Shown in pieces: positions 1 to 10,059 of a stretch of 64,000 bases of DNA. Made by a program: the position numbers and the translations under genes. The DNA is taken from positions 124,001 through 188,000 of the forward strand of contig JAIQFI010000005.1 of assembly GCA_020073345.1 (NCBI GenBank), given 5' to 3'. The notes beneath the pieces were generated by a model, which worked only from the letters and a program-made list of their open reading frames with translations, was not told the origin of the DNA and ran no database searches. Position 1 is the stretch's first letter. Every line of letters starts with the position of its first letter. The stretch comes from Terriglobia bacterium. Lineage in GTDB: Bacteria; Acidobacteriota; Terriglobia; Bryobacterales; Bryobacteraceae.

Positions 1-468
1 ACCGGTAAGATCAAGAGCCCGACCAAAAGAAACCTCTCGACCTCAGGTCCTAAAGACGTCGAATTGGGGCTCAGCCTGAATCTTCCGGTGGTGGTCTACA
101 CGAACGACAAAGAGACCAAGGCTTTCCTCGATCGAGAAGCGCAGAAACTTGCTCCGGGCTTAAAAAGGAAATCCGGCGTGCGCTACCGGCACAACCGTTG
201 GCGGGAAGAGCAACTCGTCAAGGGCGTCAAGCTCACCTACGGAGACGTGGTCAAAGAATACGTTCGACTCAATCAGACCGAGGGACCTTTTCCTCAAATT
301 CCCCTCGACTGTTACATCAACTTTGTGAGCGACTTCTTATCCGCGGAGAAGGGCGCCACTCGAGAGCAGGCCATGAAGGCTTGGAAGCAACTGAAGACGC
401 TCGACATTCCCAAGAACTATCGTGCGTGGGCGAAGTACCAAGAGACAAGCCTTACTTCATGTGCTTGA
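1..468 (+). CDS. SAP/DUF6434-like protein, 5' end cut by window
   Basis: The reading frame is open from base 1 to the TGA at 466-468, so the N-terminus lies outside the window; an internal TTG at 64 is unlikely to be the true start. The visible 155 residues begin with TGKIKSPTK, which resembles the segment after a SAP helix-extension-helix domain. They continue into a region like DUF6434, with LTYGDVVKEYVRL followed by a helical segment (YINFVSDFL..EQAMKAWKQLK). Proteins of this type are small cytoplasmic SAP proteins, possibly nucleic-acid binding, of unknown role. The 3' end overlaps the convergent gene at 452 by 17 bases. The family call is by eye and tentative; that it is a real coding region is more certain. 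Confidence 0.5.
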   Translation, partial: TGKIKSPTKRNLSTSGPKDVELGLSLNLPVVVYTNDKETKAFLDREAQKLAPGLKRKSGVRYRHNRWREEQLVKGVKLTYGDVVKEYVRLNQTEGPFPQIPLDCYINFVSDFLSAEKGATREQAMKAWKQLKTLDIPKNYRAWAKYQETSLTSCA

Positions 469-1342
469 GGGACTGCTCACCCTCCAGGCAGACCTCGTCG
501 ATCAGCTCTGTGTCGACCGCGATGCGCTGGTTTAGTGTGACCGTCCACGGCTTGGTATAAGCCTTGGGATCGTCGACTGTGACCTGGATTTCGAGGTGTC
601 CATAGTCCGGGCGCCGGATCTGCTCTCGCACTTTGGCGGCCTGGGTCAGCACGCTTCCGCTCCAATCGATCCAAGTGTCGTCGCGCAAGCCTATGGTGTC
701 GATCACCAGGGTATCGCCAGACCATTTCCCCGACGAGTATCCTTGCCACGAGGGGTTCGGATCTACGGGCAACGGCCGTGCGTCCGTGAAAACCTGGCGG
801 TAGCCGGCATTCACTTCATTGAGCACCACCAAGAGACCGGGCTTGTGGACGAACTTCAGCAAGAACGGCATCCCGTACGCGCGAAGAAAGTTATCCGGCA
901 GGCACCGGATGTGCGGGTCCTCTTTCGCCAGGTTGTCGGTGCGCTCCTTGACGATGGACGCAAGCCACGGTTGATACGGCAACCCTCCCGGAAGATCGAT
1001 CCCTATATTCGCCATTTGGCGCGAGCCGACGATCGCAGTGGGGTCAGCAGGCCTCTGCGCGTCGGGACTCCGCGGATCCTTCGGACCTGCCAGATCCTTG
1101 GGACTCGACAAGCCAAGCGCTCGGCGATCATAAGGCTCAGCCGTGGCCCAGACTCCGGAAAAATCGGGCTTGCCATCCGCCAGCCGAGGGGCGGGGGCCG
1201 ACATGTCCACCTTGCCATCGGCCTTTCGAGGCACTCCCGCGGTGGCAACCTTCAGCCACTGAGCCGCCGAAGGAGTCGATGCCAGGAGCGTGCCCAGAAT
1301 GACAAACGCGACGGAGCGTCGAGAACGAGACAGATCCGGCAT
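452..1342 (-). CDS. secreted protein of an acidobacterial paralogous family
   Basis: This 296-residue protein has a signal peptide (RRSVAFVILGTLLASTPSAAQ). ATG 1342 (MPDLSRSRR) is preferred to the in-frame ATG at 1366 because it places the basic n-region correctly. The mature part opens with WLKVATAGVPRKADGKVD and APRLADGKPDFSGVW. Further on it has LPGGLPYQPW, IRCLP, DPNPSWQGYSSGKW.GDTLVIDT and KAYTKPWTVTLNQ. These motifs recur in the frameshifted gene at 9266-10056, so the two are paralogues. The family is common in soil Acidobacteria, but I know of no biochemical function. Export and the conserved Trp/Pro-rich motifs suggest a periplasmic or extracellular role. The 3' end overlaps the convergent SAP-like gene. 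Confidence 0.75.
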   Translation of the reverse strand: MPDLSRSRRSVAFVILGTLLASTPSAAQWLKVATAGVPRKADGKVDMSAPAPRLADGKPDFSGVWATAEPYDRRALGLSSPKDLAGPKDPRSPDAQRPADPTAIVGSRQMANIGIDLPGGLPYQPWLASIVKERTDNLAKEDPHIRCLPDNFLRAYGMPFLLKFVHKPGLLVVLNEVNAGYRQVFTDARPLPVDPNPSWQGYSSGKWSGDTLVIDTIGLRDDTWIDWSGSVLTQAAKVREQIRRPDYGHLEIQVTVDDPKAYTKPWTVTLNQRIAVDTELIDEVCLEGEQSLKHMK

Positions 1343-1374
1343 TGGGCTAAGAATACACCAACGCACGCCGAGGC

Positions 1375-3555
<2,181 letters not shown>

Positions 3556-3564
3556 TCAAATCGA

Positions 3565-3999
3565 TTACGACAGTTTCCGGGACGCGCGGGGCAGGGCGCA
3601 CTTCTTGCAGAGCCCGCGGAAGATGAGTTCGCATTCGCGAAGAATCCGCTTGCCGAGGGAGCCCGAGGCAGGCCTAGGCACGTCGTACCACTCCATGTCC
3701 TCAACATTGCCGCAGCGGTCGCAGATAAAGTGGTGATGCCGAATGCCTTTCGCATCGAATCGCGCGGCGCGGCCCTCGACGGCCACTTCACGCACCAAAC
3801 CCGCCTGCACCAAGTCCCGCAGATTGTTATAAGTCGTGGCCCTGGAAGAGCGCGGATCCACGCGATTCACGGCTTCAAAGATTTCCGCAGCCGTGGGATG
3901 CCTGTTGTGTTCCATCAAGAATGCCATCACGGCGTAGCGCTGCGGAGTGCATCGCAACCCGCTGTTTTCCAACGACTGTTTAATCGCCTCGGCGTCCAT
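3565..3999 (-). CDS. perR: PerR-type peroxide-sensing Fur-family repressor
   Basis: This 144-residue Fur-family regulator has an N-terminal winged helix (TPQRYAVMAFL, then ATTYNNLRDLV) and a C-terminal dimerisation domain. The structural zinc site is two CxxC pairs, C93/C96 and C131/C134. The predicted metal-sensing site is H34, D82, H88, H90 and D101. The Asp at position 82, equivalent to D85 of Bacillus PerR, is the residue that separates H2O2-sensing PerR from Fur, which has Glu there. It lies directly upstream of katG with 24 bp between them, consistent with a perR-katG operon. A 15-bp palindrome covers its own promoter, so it probably represses itself and katG until metal-catalysed oxidation releases it. 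Confidence 0.9.
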   Translation of the reverse strand: MDAEAIKQSLENSGLRCTPQRYAVMAFLMEHNRHPTAAEIFEAVNRVDPRSSRATTYNNLRDLVQAGLVREVAVEGRAARFDAKGIRHHHFICDRCGNVEDMEWYDVPRPASGSLGKRILRECELIFRGLCKKCALPRASRKLS

Positions 4000-4006
4000 G
4001 AATTAT

Positions 4007-4037
4007 TTAGATTATATCTAATATGACATTTTGTCAA
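4007..4037 (-). promoter_or_regulatory. perR promoter with overlapping PerR-box palindrome
   Basis: On the minus strand, TTGACA (4032-4037) is followed after 15 bp by TATAAT (4011-4016). The palindrome TTAGATTATATCTAA (4007-4021) covers the -10. It has two 6-bp arms around TAT and resembles the 15-bp PerR box with AT-rich 7-1-7 symmetry. The -10 ends 11 bases before the perR ATG, so transcription should start at or within a few bases of the start codon. Repressor binding here would block polymerase directly, for both perR and katG. Confidence 0.75.
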
Positions 4038-4131
4038 GACTCGTGCTCTTGGTTGCTGCTGCGAGCAGAAAACTGGCGGATGCCGCATTGAGTGTCCTCA
4101 TCGAGTGGCGGATCCCCGCAAACAAAAAACC

Positions 4132-4160
4132 TTGCATCCTACATACATCTGTAGTAGACT
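4132..4160 (+). promoter_or_regulatory. blaI promoter with BlaI-type operator
   Basis: TTGCAT (4132-4137) and TAGACT (4155-4160) are separated by 17 bp and form a plausible -35/-10 pair. Between them lies TACATCTGTA (4144-4153), a perfect TACA-N2-TGTA palindrome with the core layout of BlaI/MecI operators. It has partly symmetric flanks (CTACA on the left, GTAG on the right). The -10 ends only 8 bases before the blaI ATG at 4169, so the transcript is probably leaderless. The site suggests autorepression of blaI and the downstream sensor gene. Confidence 0.65.
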
Positions 4161-4168
4161 CGCTGGCG

Positions 4169-4561
4169 ATGGGTCTCCCCAAAAAACTAACGAAACTCGA
4201 AATGCAGATCATGGAGACGCTGTGGAGCAAAGGCTCGGCGTCGATTCGAGAGATTCAGGAAGCATTCCCGGAGCCGGACAGACCCGCTTACACCACCATA
4301 CAGACCACCGTGTACCGGCTGGAGTTCAAGAAGGTGGTGCGGCGGGGGAAGAAGCTCGGCAACGCCCACTTTTTCGAGCCGGTCACCTCACGCAACGCGG
4401 CCCAGCGAAGGTTAATCGATGACCTGCTGGGATTGTTCGGTGGTCGAGCCCAACCGATCATGGCACACCTGATTGAATCCGGCAGCCTTTCCCTGGCGGA
4501 TGTGCGGGAGGCCGAGAAAACTCTCCGAAAGCTGGGAAGAAAGGATGAAACCAATGCTTGA
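4169..4561 (+). CDS. blaI: BlaI/MecI-family transcriptional repressor
   Basis: This 130-residue protein has the BlaI layout: an N-terminal winged helix (LEMQIMETLWSKGSASIREI, then YTTIQTTVYRLEFKKVVRR) and a helical C-terminal dimerisation region. BlaI proteins bind TACA-N2-TGTA palindromes as dimers and are inactivated when a membrane M56 protease is activated. ATG 4169 (MGLPKKLTKLE) is chosen over an upstream in-frame ATG because only it gives the usual N-terminus and puts the promoter outside the coding region. The 3' end overlaps the M56 gene by 17 bases, so the two are translationally coupled. 'BlaI' names the family only; no beta-lactamase gene adjoins it. Confidence 0.9.
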   Translation: MGLPKKLTKLEMQIMETLWSKGSASIREIQEAFPEPDRPAYTTIQTTVYRLEFKKVVRRGKKLGNAHFFEPVTSRNAAQRRLIDDLLGLFGGRAQPIMAHLIESGSLSLADVREAEKTLRKLGRKDETNA

Positions 4562-6326
4562 TCAGACCCCGGTTCTTAACCACTTGTGGCAATCAACTTT
4601 ATTCGCCGGTATCGCGGGCCTACTCACGCTCGCGCTGCGGAAGAATCGAGCCCAGACGCGGTACTGGGTTTGGCTGGCTGCGTCGGTGAAGTTTCTGATT
4701 CCTTTCTCGCTATTGGCGAGCATCGGCAGCTACGTGGAATGGCCGTCCAGGCATCAGATCGCGCCGGCTAGCTTGTCCGCCGTAATGCAGCAGGTAAGCG
4801 AACCGTTTTCTTCAGAGGTTTTGGTTGCGACTTTACCGGCCGCACCTTCGAAGGCGGACAGGACCTTGGAGCTGCTGATGCTCGCTTGGGCGATTGGTTT
4901 TGCGGCAGTCGGCGTGCGGTGGTGCCTTAGATGGCGGCGCGTGCGGGCGATCGTACGCAGGGCCCCGCGCCTGCCATTGCCAATCGGGATTGAAGTGCGA
5001 TCCTCACCGGCGATGTTCGAACCTGGTGTATTCGGGATTTTTCGACCGGTCTTGCTTCTGCCCGAAGGGATCACAGATCGTCTGACGCCAGGTCAATTGG
5101 GTTCGATCGTCGCGCATGAGATGTGCCACATCCGCCGCCGCGACAATCTGGCTACGGCGGCTCATATGGTCGTCGAAGGAGTGTTCTGGTTTCATCCGCT
5201 GGTGTGGTGGCTGGGCGCGCGGCTGGTGGAAGAACGGGAGCGGGCATGCGACGAAGAGGTCCTTCGAACGGGTAGCGATCCACAGATTTATGCGGAAGGC
5301 ATTCTCAAGGTGTGCGAGTTCTACCTGGAATCGCCGCTGGAGTGTGTGGCAGGAGTGAGCGGAGCGAATCTCAAGAAACGAATCGAGGAGATTATGGCGA
5401 ATCGGGTCGCGCAGAAGTTGAATTTCAGCAGGAAAATGCTGCTGACTGGAGCTGGAGTGCTGGCGGTGGCGGGTCCGATCGCGATCGGCATTAGCGCGCC
5501 GCAAATGAGAGCTCAATCGCAGCCGACGGCTCACGCTTTCGAGGTGGTATCGGTTAAACCATACAAGGGCGATTACAGGGATATGCGGCCCCCGGAGTTC
5601 CTCCCTGGCGGGAGATTTACTTCGAGGGCTCCGCTGCTTATGGTGATTGCGACTGCGTACAACATTCCTGTCCAGGGCCCTCTCGCCCGGCTTACGGGAG
5701 TTCCGGGTTGGCTCAACTTCAACTCTCTGGAAGGCGTTTACGACATTGAAGCGACGGCCGCGAAAGGGTCGATTCCCGAAGGGTTATCACCGATTGCCCG
5801 GGCCGAGAGCGGGAGGTTGATGCTCCAAGCCCTTCTGGCGGATCGCTTCAAGCTGGTGATCCAGCGTGAGACGAAGGAGATGCCGGTGTATGAGTTGGTG
5901 GTGGGAACGGGCGGGCCGAAGCTCCCGAAGGCGGACATCCAAGAAAAAGATTGTCCCGACACTCCCTTAAGCGAGCCCGCTGCGAACGCGGTTTGTCATC
6001 GATTCACCGGCGGTCGGGGAAGAGGGCTCCACGCGCGAGCGGTGGACATGGCGGACCTGGTGACCTTCGTACAAAGCTGGACGGATCGTCCACTCTTCGA
6101 TAAGACCGGAATCAAAGGTCTTTATCACATCGAAACGGAACCATTCCAGCCGATGGAACTCGGATCGTCACCTCCGGCGGCTGGAACGAAGCAGGATGGT
6201 GTAGACCTGAGGGATCTACCCACACTCTTCACGGTGTTTGAGCGGCTTGGGTTGAGGATGGAATCGAAAAAAGGCAAGGTGGACACGTACGTGATCGAAC
6301 ACATCGAGAAGCCGACGGAGAATTGA
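4545..6326 (+). CDS. BlaR1-type M56 metalloprotease fused to TIGR03435 domain
   Basis: This protein is about 593 residues long, starting at ATG 4545 or at ATG 4554 three codons on. The N-terminal half is an integral-membrane M56 peptidase. It has hydrophobic segments near residues 12-30, 38-58 and 105-122, and a zinc motif HEMCH near residue 190 (IVAHEMCHIRRRDNL). A further membrane segment (MLLTGAGVLAVAGPIAIGI) near residue 305 leads into an exported C-terminal region from about residue 330 (AFEVVSVKPYKGDYRD). That region matches the TIGR03435 soil-associated domain, with ADRFKLVIQRET, PVYELVV and FDKTGIKGLYHIE. In BlaR1 the same position holds a penicillin-binding sensor, so TIGR03435 presumably acts as the sensory domain here. 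It overlaps blaI and should inactivate it on activation. Confidence 0.88.
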   Translation: MKPMLDQTPVLNHLWQSTLFAGIAGLLTLALRKNRAQTRYWVWLAASVKFLIPFSLLASIGSYVEWPSRHQIAPASLSAVMQQVSEPFSSEVLVATLPAAPSKADRTLELLMLAWAIGFAAVGVRWCLRWRRVRAIVRRAPRLPLPIGIEVRSSPAMFEPGVFGIFRPVLLLPEGITDRLTPGQLGSIVAHEMCHIRRRDNLATAAHMVVEGVFWFHPLVWWLGARLVEERERACDEEVLRTGSDPQIYAEGILKVCEFYLESPLECVAGVSGANLKKRIEEIMANRVAQKLNFSRKMLLTGAGVLAVAGPIAIGISAPQMRAQSQPTAHAFEVVSVKPYKGDYRDMRPPEFLPGGRFTSRAPLLMVIATAYNIPVQGPLARLTGVPGWLNFNSLEGVYDIEATAAKGSIPEGLSPIARAESGRLMLQALLADRFKLVIQRETKEMPVYELVVGTGGPKLPKADIQEKDCPDTPLSEPAANAVCHRFTGGRGRGLHARAVDMADLVTFVQSWTDRPLFDKTGIKGLYHIETEPFQPMELGSSPPAAGTKQDGVDLRDLPTLFTVFERLGLRMESKKGKVDTYVIEHIEKPTEN

Positions 6327-6390
6327 CAGGCGCACCAAGACAGGTGGGAGAACTCTGGAGGTCGAAAAGAAGGCTCGGCCCCCGGCGCGA

Positions 6391-6396
6391 TATACT
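6391..6396 (+). promoter_or_regulatory. putative -10 element, TATACTGA type
   Basis: TATACT followed by GA lies 81 bp before the ATG at 6478, in the gap after the M56 gene. No good -35 is visible 16-18 bp upstream. The same TATACTGA context occurs upstream of several other genes in the window. Confidence 0.45.
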
Positions 6397-6477
6397 GAAT
6401 TGAACCGCCGGGACTGCCGTTCGCGAATCGCGTCTACATTAAGAGAGTTCTGGCGGACAAAACTGGAGATCACACCT

Positions 6478-7017
6478 ATGAAACGCATGATTACGATCGC
6501 TCTTAGCATCCTGGCCATCTCGGCCGCCGCATTCGCGCAAGGCGACCAAGCCGCTATCGACAAGGCTCTGAAAGCCGCGCCGGGGAATTTGGGGAAGGAT
6601 GCCACCGTCATAAAGTGGAAGGCCGATTTCACCTACGACACATTGAAGAAGGGCACCAACAAACTGGTCTGCTACGACAAGTCCGGGCTGCAGGGTCAAC
6701 CGGCATATCTCGTGGAATGCACCAACCTTGGCAACCTGGAACGGGCCGCTCAGAACATGAAGTTCGAGGCGATGGGCGCTCAAAAACAAGCCGCTCTCGA
6801 CGCCGCCGAGAAAGACGGGACCCGCGTGAAGCCCGAGTTCGGATCGGTATGGTATCACTCGATGGGCGATCCGGCGAACCCGCGATCGCACATGACCATC
6901 GCCGTGCCGGGCGCGACCACCAAGACCCTCGGGCTGCCCGAGAGTGGCGCGTCGGGTGGTGTCTGGATCATGAATGCGGGCACCACGACCGCGCACCTCA
7001 TGACGCCGGGCGAATAA
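6478..7017 (+). CDS. secreted protein of unknown function
   Basis: The product is 179 residues long with a clear signal peptide (MKRMITIALSILAISAAAFAQ). The start is set at ATG 6478, because the frame extends further upstream but only this codon begins a proper signal sequence. The mature protein has Lys/Asp-rich stretches (ATVIKWKADFTYDTLKKG) and one cysteine pair (C75 region LVCYDKSGL and LVECTNLG). I do not recognise a family. The next exported gene follows after 7 bases, so the two are probably co-transcribed from the TATACTGA-type promoter at 6391. Confidence 0.75.
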   Translation: MKRMITIALSILAISAAAFAQGDQAAIDKALKAAPGNLGKDATVIKWKADFTYDTLKKGTNKLVCYDKSGLQGQPAYLVECTNLGNLERAAQNMKFEAMGAQKQAALDAAEKDGTRVKPEFGSVWYHSMGDPANPRSHMTIAVPGATTKTLGLPESGASGGVWIMNAGTTTAHLMTPGE

Positions 7018-7024
7018 ACGCGGC

Positions 7025-7363
7025 ATGAAGCCGCTGCTGGCTGGGTTTTTCATCGTTGCAGCGTTGGTTGCGGCGCCGGGGAAGCAGAAGTTCACCGGCG
7101 TCGTCACGGACAGCATGTGCTCCAGTGCCGATCACAAGGGTATGCGCATGGGGCCGACGGACGCCGACTGCACCGTGGCCTGCGTCCTGGCGCACGGCGC
7201 CTTGTATGTCCTCTACGACGGCAAAGAAGTCTACACGTTGAGCGACCAGAAGACTCCAGAAAAGTTTGCGGGGAAAAAGGTGACGGTCACGGGCACGCTG
7301 GACGCGAAGAAGACGACGATCCAGATGGATAACAGCGTGGACTCGATCACCGCGGCGAAATGA
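7025..7363 (+). CDS. small secreted DUF5818-like protein
   Basis: The product is 112 residues long with a signal peptide (MKPLLAGFFIVAALVAAPG). The core GVVTDSMCSSADHKGM, then DADCTVACVLAHGALYVLYDG and KVTVTGTLD, resembles small exported acidobacterial proteins described by DUF5818. These have a predicted beta-barrel/OB-like fold and conserved Cys and His residues. Their function is unknown. It lies 7 bases after the preceding secreted protein and converges on the NHL-repeat gene 8 bases downstream, with no obvious terminator hairpin between them. The Cys/His pattern (C37, H42, C54, C58) could bind a metal or form a disulfide; that is inference. Confidence 0.7.
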   Translation: MKPLLAGFFIVAALVAAPGKQKFTGVVTDSMCSSADHKGMRMGPTDADCTVACVLAHGALYVLYDGKEVYTLSDQKTPEKFAGKKVTVTGTLDAKKTTIQMDNSVDSITAAK

Positions 7364-7371
7364 GCCGTTGA

Positions 7372-8631
7372 TTACTTGACAGGGATGAATCTCTGGACTC
7401 GCTCGCCGGCGAACACCTCGCCGGTGTAGATATTGCCTTTGGAGTCGACGGCGATCATGTGGACCCCGTAGAATTGGCCCCCGCTTTCACCCATGCTGCC
7501 CATCTGACCGACGATCTTGCCGTCCTCGCGGTTGAGGAACCAGATGTGGTTGTTGGTGAGATCGGAAATATATAAGAGCCGCTGCTGCTTATCGGGCGAG
7601 AACATCACGCCTCCGGTGGACCCACCCACGCCGGTCATCGGGGCCAGGATGAATTCCTTCACAAACTTACCTTGCTTGGTGGTGACCTGGATGCGATTCG
7701 CGTTGCGATCCGCCGCGTAGACCAGCCCGTCATTGGATATGTTCAGCGTGAGGTGGCCCCGGAACTCCTTGGGCATGGATCCGCCGGGAGTATACGCGCG
7801 ATCGGCGTCATTGGTGCTGATTTCCGATAGGGCGTGTCCATAGGCTCCCCAGCCGCGCTTGAACTGGAGAGTGTCCAGATCGAATACCATCACGCGACCG
7901 CCCAAATAATTGTCGGCGGCGTAAAGCTCGTGAGCCGGTTCGTCGAGGCGTATCTCTTCCAGTCCGCCGACGATCATCGGCGTGGTGGGAGGATACTTGG
8001 CGCGGAAGGCCGCTACGGCTGCGTCGCGAGCCGCCTGAGCCGCGCGAGCGGGTTGAGCACGCCCGCCGGGTGGCGTGAGAAACCCAGCAACCGGACCGGC
8101 GCTGCCGCGGCCTGGAATGTGCATGGGAAGAATTGGCTCGGCCGCTCCCGCTGTTCCACCCGTCTCGGTCTCGGGCGTGCGAGGCACCGCGCCGACCACC
8201 TTACCGGTCTTGGGATCGTACTTGCGGACGGTGTTCTGTCCGATGTAGACGAACCCTTTGCTGTCGACCGCCATGCCGTGGCCTTGGGGCGCATCGAAGG
8301 AACCGATAACGTTGCCGTTCTTGTCGATGTGGATCATCGCGGGAGGCCGGACGCAGCAATCGGCCAGCGGAGGAGTCAGCTCGGCCTCGAGCTCGATATC
8401 GGTCAGATCGTTGGGGCGGTCGAGCACCCAGACGTTGTCGTCTTTGTCGACGGCCAATCCGGTGACGCCTCCGAGCTTCCACTTGTTCGGCAGGGGCTTG
8501 GGCCAGTCGGGATCGTACTTGAACTTGGGCGCAGTTGGCTGCTGTGCTGGCAGCGACGTCCAGAGAACCAACATGCCGAGGCCGGCCAACGTGGCGAGTA
8601 TCCGATTTCGCTTGGTCCTAATGCTGTACAT
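7372..8631 (-). CDS. secreted NHL-repeat beta-propeller protein
   Basis: The product is 419 residues long with an N-terminal signal anchor (ILATLAGLGMLVLWTSLPAQQ). It consists of NHL-type propeller blades, recognisable by repeated GLAVDKDDNVWVLDR, GMAVDSKGFVYIG, GLVYAADRNANRIQV and MIAVDSKGNIYTGEV. A blade-breaking Pro/Ala-rich insert of about 60 residues near residues 150-210 contains GRAQPARAAQAARDA. Such proteins act outside the cytoplasm in binding or as peptidyl-glycine lyase-like enzymes; no catalytic assignment is possible here. It is a monocistron converging on the DUF5818-like gene. It resembles the second NHL protein at 10060-11061 in blade motifs only. Confidence 0.82.
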   Translation of the reverse strand: MYSIRTKRNRILATLAGLGMLVLWTSLPAQQPTAPKFKYDPDWPKPLPNKWKLGGVTGLAVDKDDNVWVLDRPNDLTDIELEAELTPPLADCCVRPPAMIHIDKNGNVIGSFDAPQGHGMAVDSKGFVYIGQNTVRKYDPKTGKVVGAVPRTPETETGGTAGAAEPILPMHIPGRGSAGPVAGFLTPPGGRAQPARAAQAARDAAVAAFRAKYPPTTPMIVGGLEEIRLDEPAHELYAADNYLGGRVMVFDLDTLQFKRGWGAYGHALSEISTNDADRAYTPGGSMPKEFRGHLTLNISNDGLVYAADRNANRIQVTTKQGKFVKEFILAPMTGVGGSTGGVMFSPDKQQRLLYISDLTNNHIWFLNREDGKIVGQMGSMGESGGQFYGVHMIAVDSKGNIYTGEVFAGERVQRFIPVK

Positions 8632-8697
8632 AAGCCCTCCTCATAAGTGGAACCCTTCCCAAGATCATATGCGATTGCTTTCCGCCGCGCCGGATGA

Positions 8698-8703
8698 TGT
8701 AAT
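8698..8703 (+). promoter_or_regulatory. putative -10 close to start codon
   Basis: TGTAAT lies 9 bases before the ATG at 8713, and no Shine-Dalgarno is present between them. A leaderless or near-leaderless transcript is the simplest reading. No convincing -35 is seen. Confidence 0.3.
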
Positions 8704-8712
8704 TCTCCTGAT

Positions 8713-9264
8713 ATGAAAACGCAAATCACTGCCGTGCTGGCGATCCTCGCGGGCGCGGTCTCCGCGCAGAACATCAACAAGTTCGTGATTTCGGACGAAG
8801 CGGCCAAGAAGACCCTGATCAAGAACGAGATCTCGGCGGACACAGCCGCGAAGATCACCCAAGCCTGTATCGATTTCGCCGTCAAGAACAACATGGCTGT
8901 GAGTGTGTTCATCCTCAGCCCCACGGGTCAGATCGTGCACGCGCATCGCATGGACGGCCAGGTTCCGATCAACACCGAGACGGCGCTCTTGAAGGCGCAG
9001 AGCGTCCTGTATACGCGGGATTCGACGCATGCTCGGGCGAATCAGGTTGCGAATAACGTTGCGCTTCAACTGCGGTGGTCCAAGCTGCCGGTATTTCCGA
9101 CATCGGGCGGACTGCCGATTATCGTCGACGGTCAGATGATCGGGGCGATCGGCGTGGGCGGGGGGAATCGGGATGAGGATTGCGCGTATCAGGCGCTCAC
9201 CACCGTTGTCGGACCGCAGCCGCCGCTGGCGCCCAATACTCCGGCTCCGGCGCCGGCGAAGTGA
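8713..9264 (+). CDS. exported HbpS/GlcG-family haem-binding-like protein
   Basis: The product is 183 residues long with a short signal peptide (MKTQITAVLAILAGAVSAQ). The core fits the GlcG/HbpS (DUF336) fold: SADTAAKITQACIDFAVKNN, ILSPTGQIVHAHRMDG, TALLKAQSVLYTRDST and a glycine-rich end GGLPIIVDGQMIGAIGVGGG. It finishes with QDEDC-like NRDEDCAYQAL and a Pro/Ala tail. Characterised HbpS proteins bind haem or sense redox outside the cell; others are of unknown role. The next gene, a frameshifted secreted protein, starts one base after the stop, so they share a transcript. Haem binding is family knowledge and was not checked residue by residue. Confidence 0.8.
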   Translation: MKTQITAVLAILAGAVSAQNINKFVISDEAAKKTLIKNEISADTAAKITQACIDFAVKNNMAVSVFILSPTGQIVHAHRMDGQVPINTETALLKAQSVLYTRDSTHARANQVANNVALQLRWSKLPVFPTSGGLPIIVDGQMIGAIGVGGGNRDEDCAYQALTTVVGPQPPLAPNTPAPAPAK

Positions 9265-9265
9265 A

Positions 9266-10056
9266 ATGAGAGCCTTGCTCCTTGTAATCGCTCCAGCGGT
9301 CCTCTCGGCGCAGTGGTTCCACTACCCGACCGCGGGCGTTCCCAAGACGAAGGACGGGAAGCCGAATCTGGCCGCGCCCGCGCCGCGAATGGCCGACGGC
9401 AAGCCGGATCTTTCGGGAGTCTGGCAGCCGGTCAGTCGCAACCGTGGTCCGGAAAGCCTGGAAGGCCAAGCGCAGCGCGCGACGCAGTTCTGGGATATCG
9501 GATTGGGGCTCCCGGGCGGCCTGCCGTATCAACCCTGGGCCTTGGAGATCCGAGACAAGCGCATGGCGGATTTCAGCAGAAGCAATCCCGATGTGCGCTG
9601 CCTGCCGCTCGGCATTCTGCAATGCAGACCCATCCGATGATCCGGAGGATTGTGCAGGTTCCCGGATTCATCACCATTCTGCATGAGCGCGACATGGAGT
9701 ACCGGCAGATCTTTACCGACGGCCGGCCGCTGCCGAGCGATCCGAATCCGTCGTGGAATGGCTTCTCGTCGGGAAAATGGGAGGGCGATACGCTGGTCGT
9801 GCAGACCGTCGGCTTCCGTGACGATCTATGGGCCGACTACAACGGCAGCCCGCTGACCGATGCGGCCAAAATCACTGAACGCTTCCGCAGGTTGAATTAC
9901 GGGAACATGGAAGTCGAGGTGACGGTGGAGGATCTGAAGGCCTACACCAAGCCGTGGACCGTGACGCTGCATCAGTCCATCGTGCTGGACACGGATGTTC
10001 TGGAGTACGTCTGTCTCGAGAACGAGAAAGACGTCACGCACATGGTGGGGAAGTAG
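9266..10056 (+). pseudogene. frameshifted paralogue of the secreted protein at 452-1342
   Basis: The N-terminal part (signal peptide MRALLLVIAPAVLSAQ, then GVPKTKDGKPN, PRMADGKPDLSGVW and LPGGLPYQPWALE) reads in one frame from ATG 9266. It stops at 9638-9640, shortly after DVRCLPLGILQ. The rest reads in the next frame from about 9622: MQTHPMIRRIVQVPG, DGRPLPSDPNPSW, SSGKWEGDTLVVQTVG and KAYTKPWTVTLHQ. Together they align end to end with the paralogue, and one missing base near 9621 explains the break. It is either a true decaying gene or a sequence error. An ATG at 9622 in the second frame could allow re-initiation, but the product would lack a signal peptide. Confidence 0.8.
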
Positions 10057-10059
10057 GCG

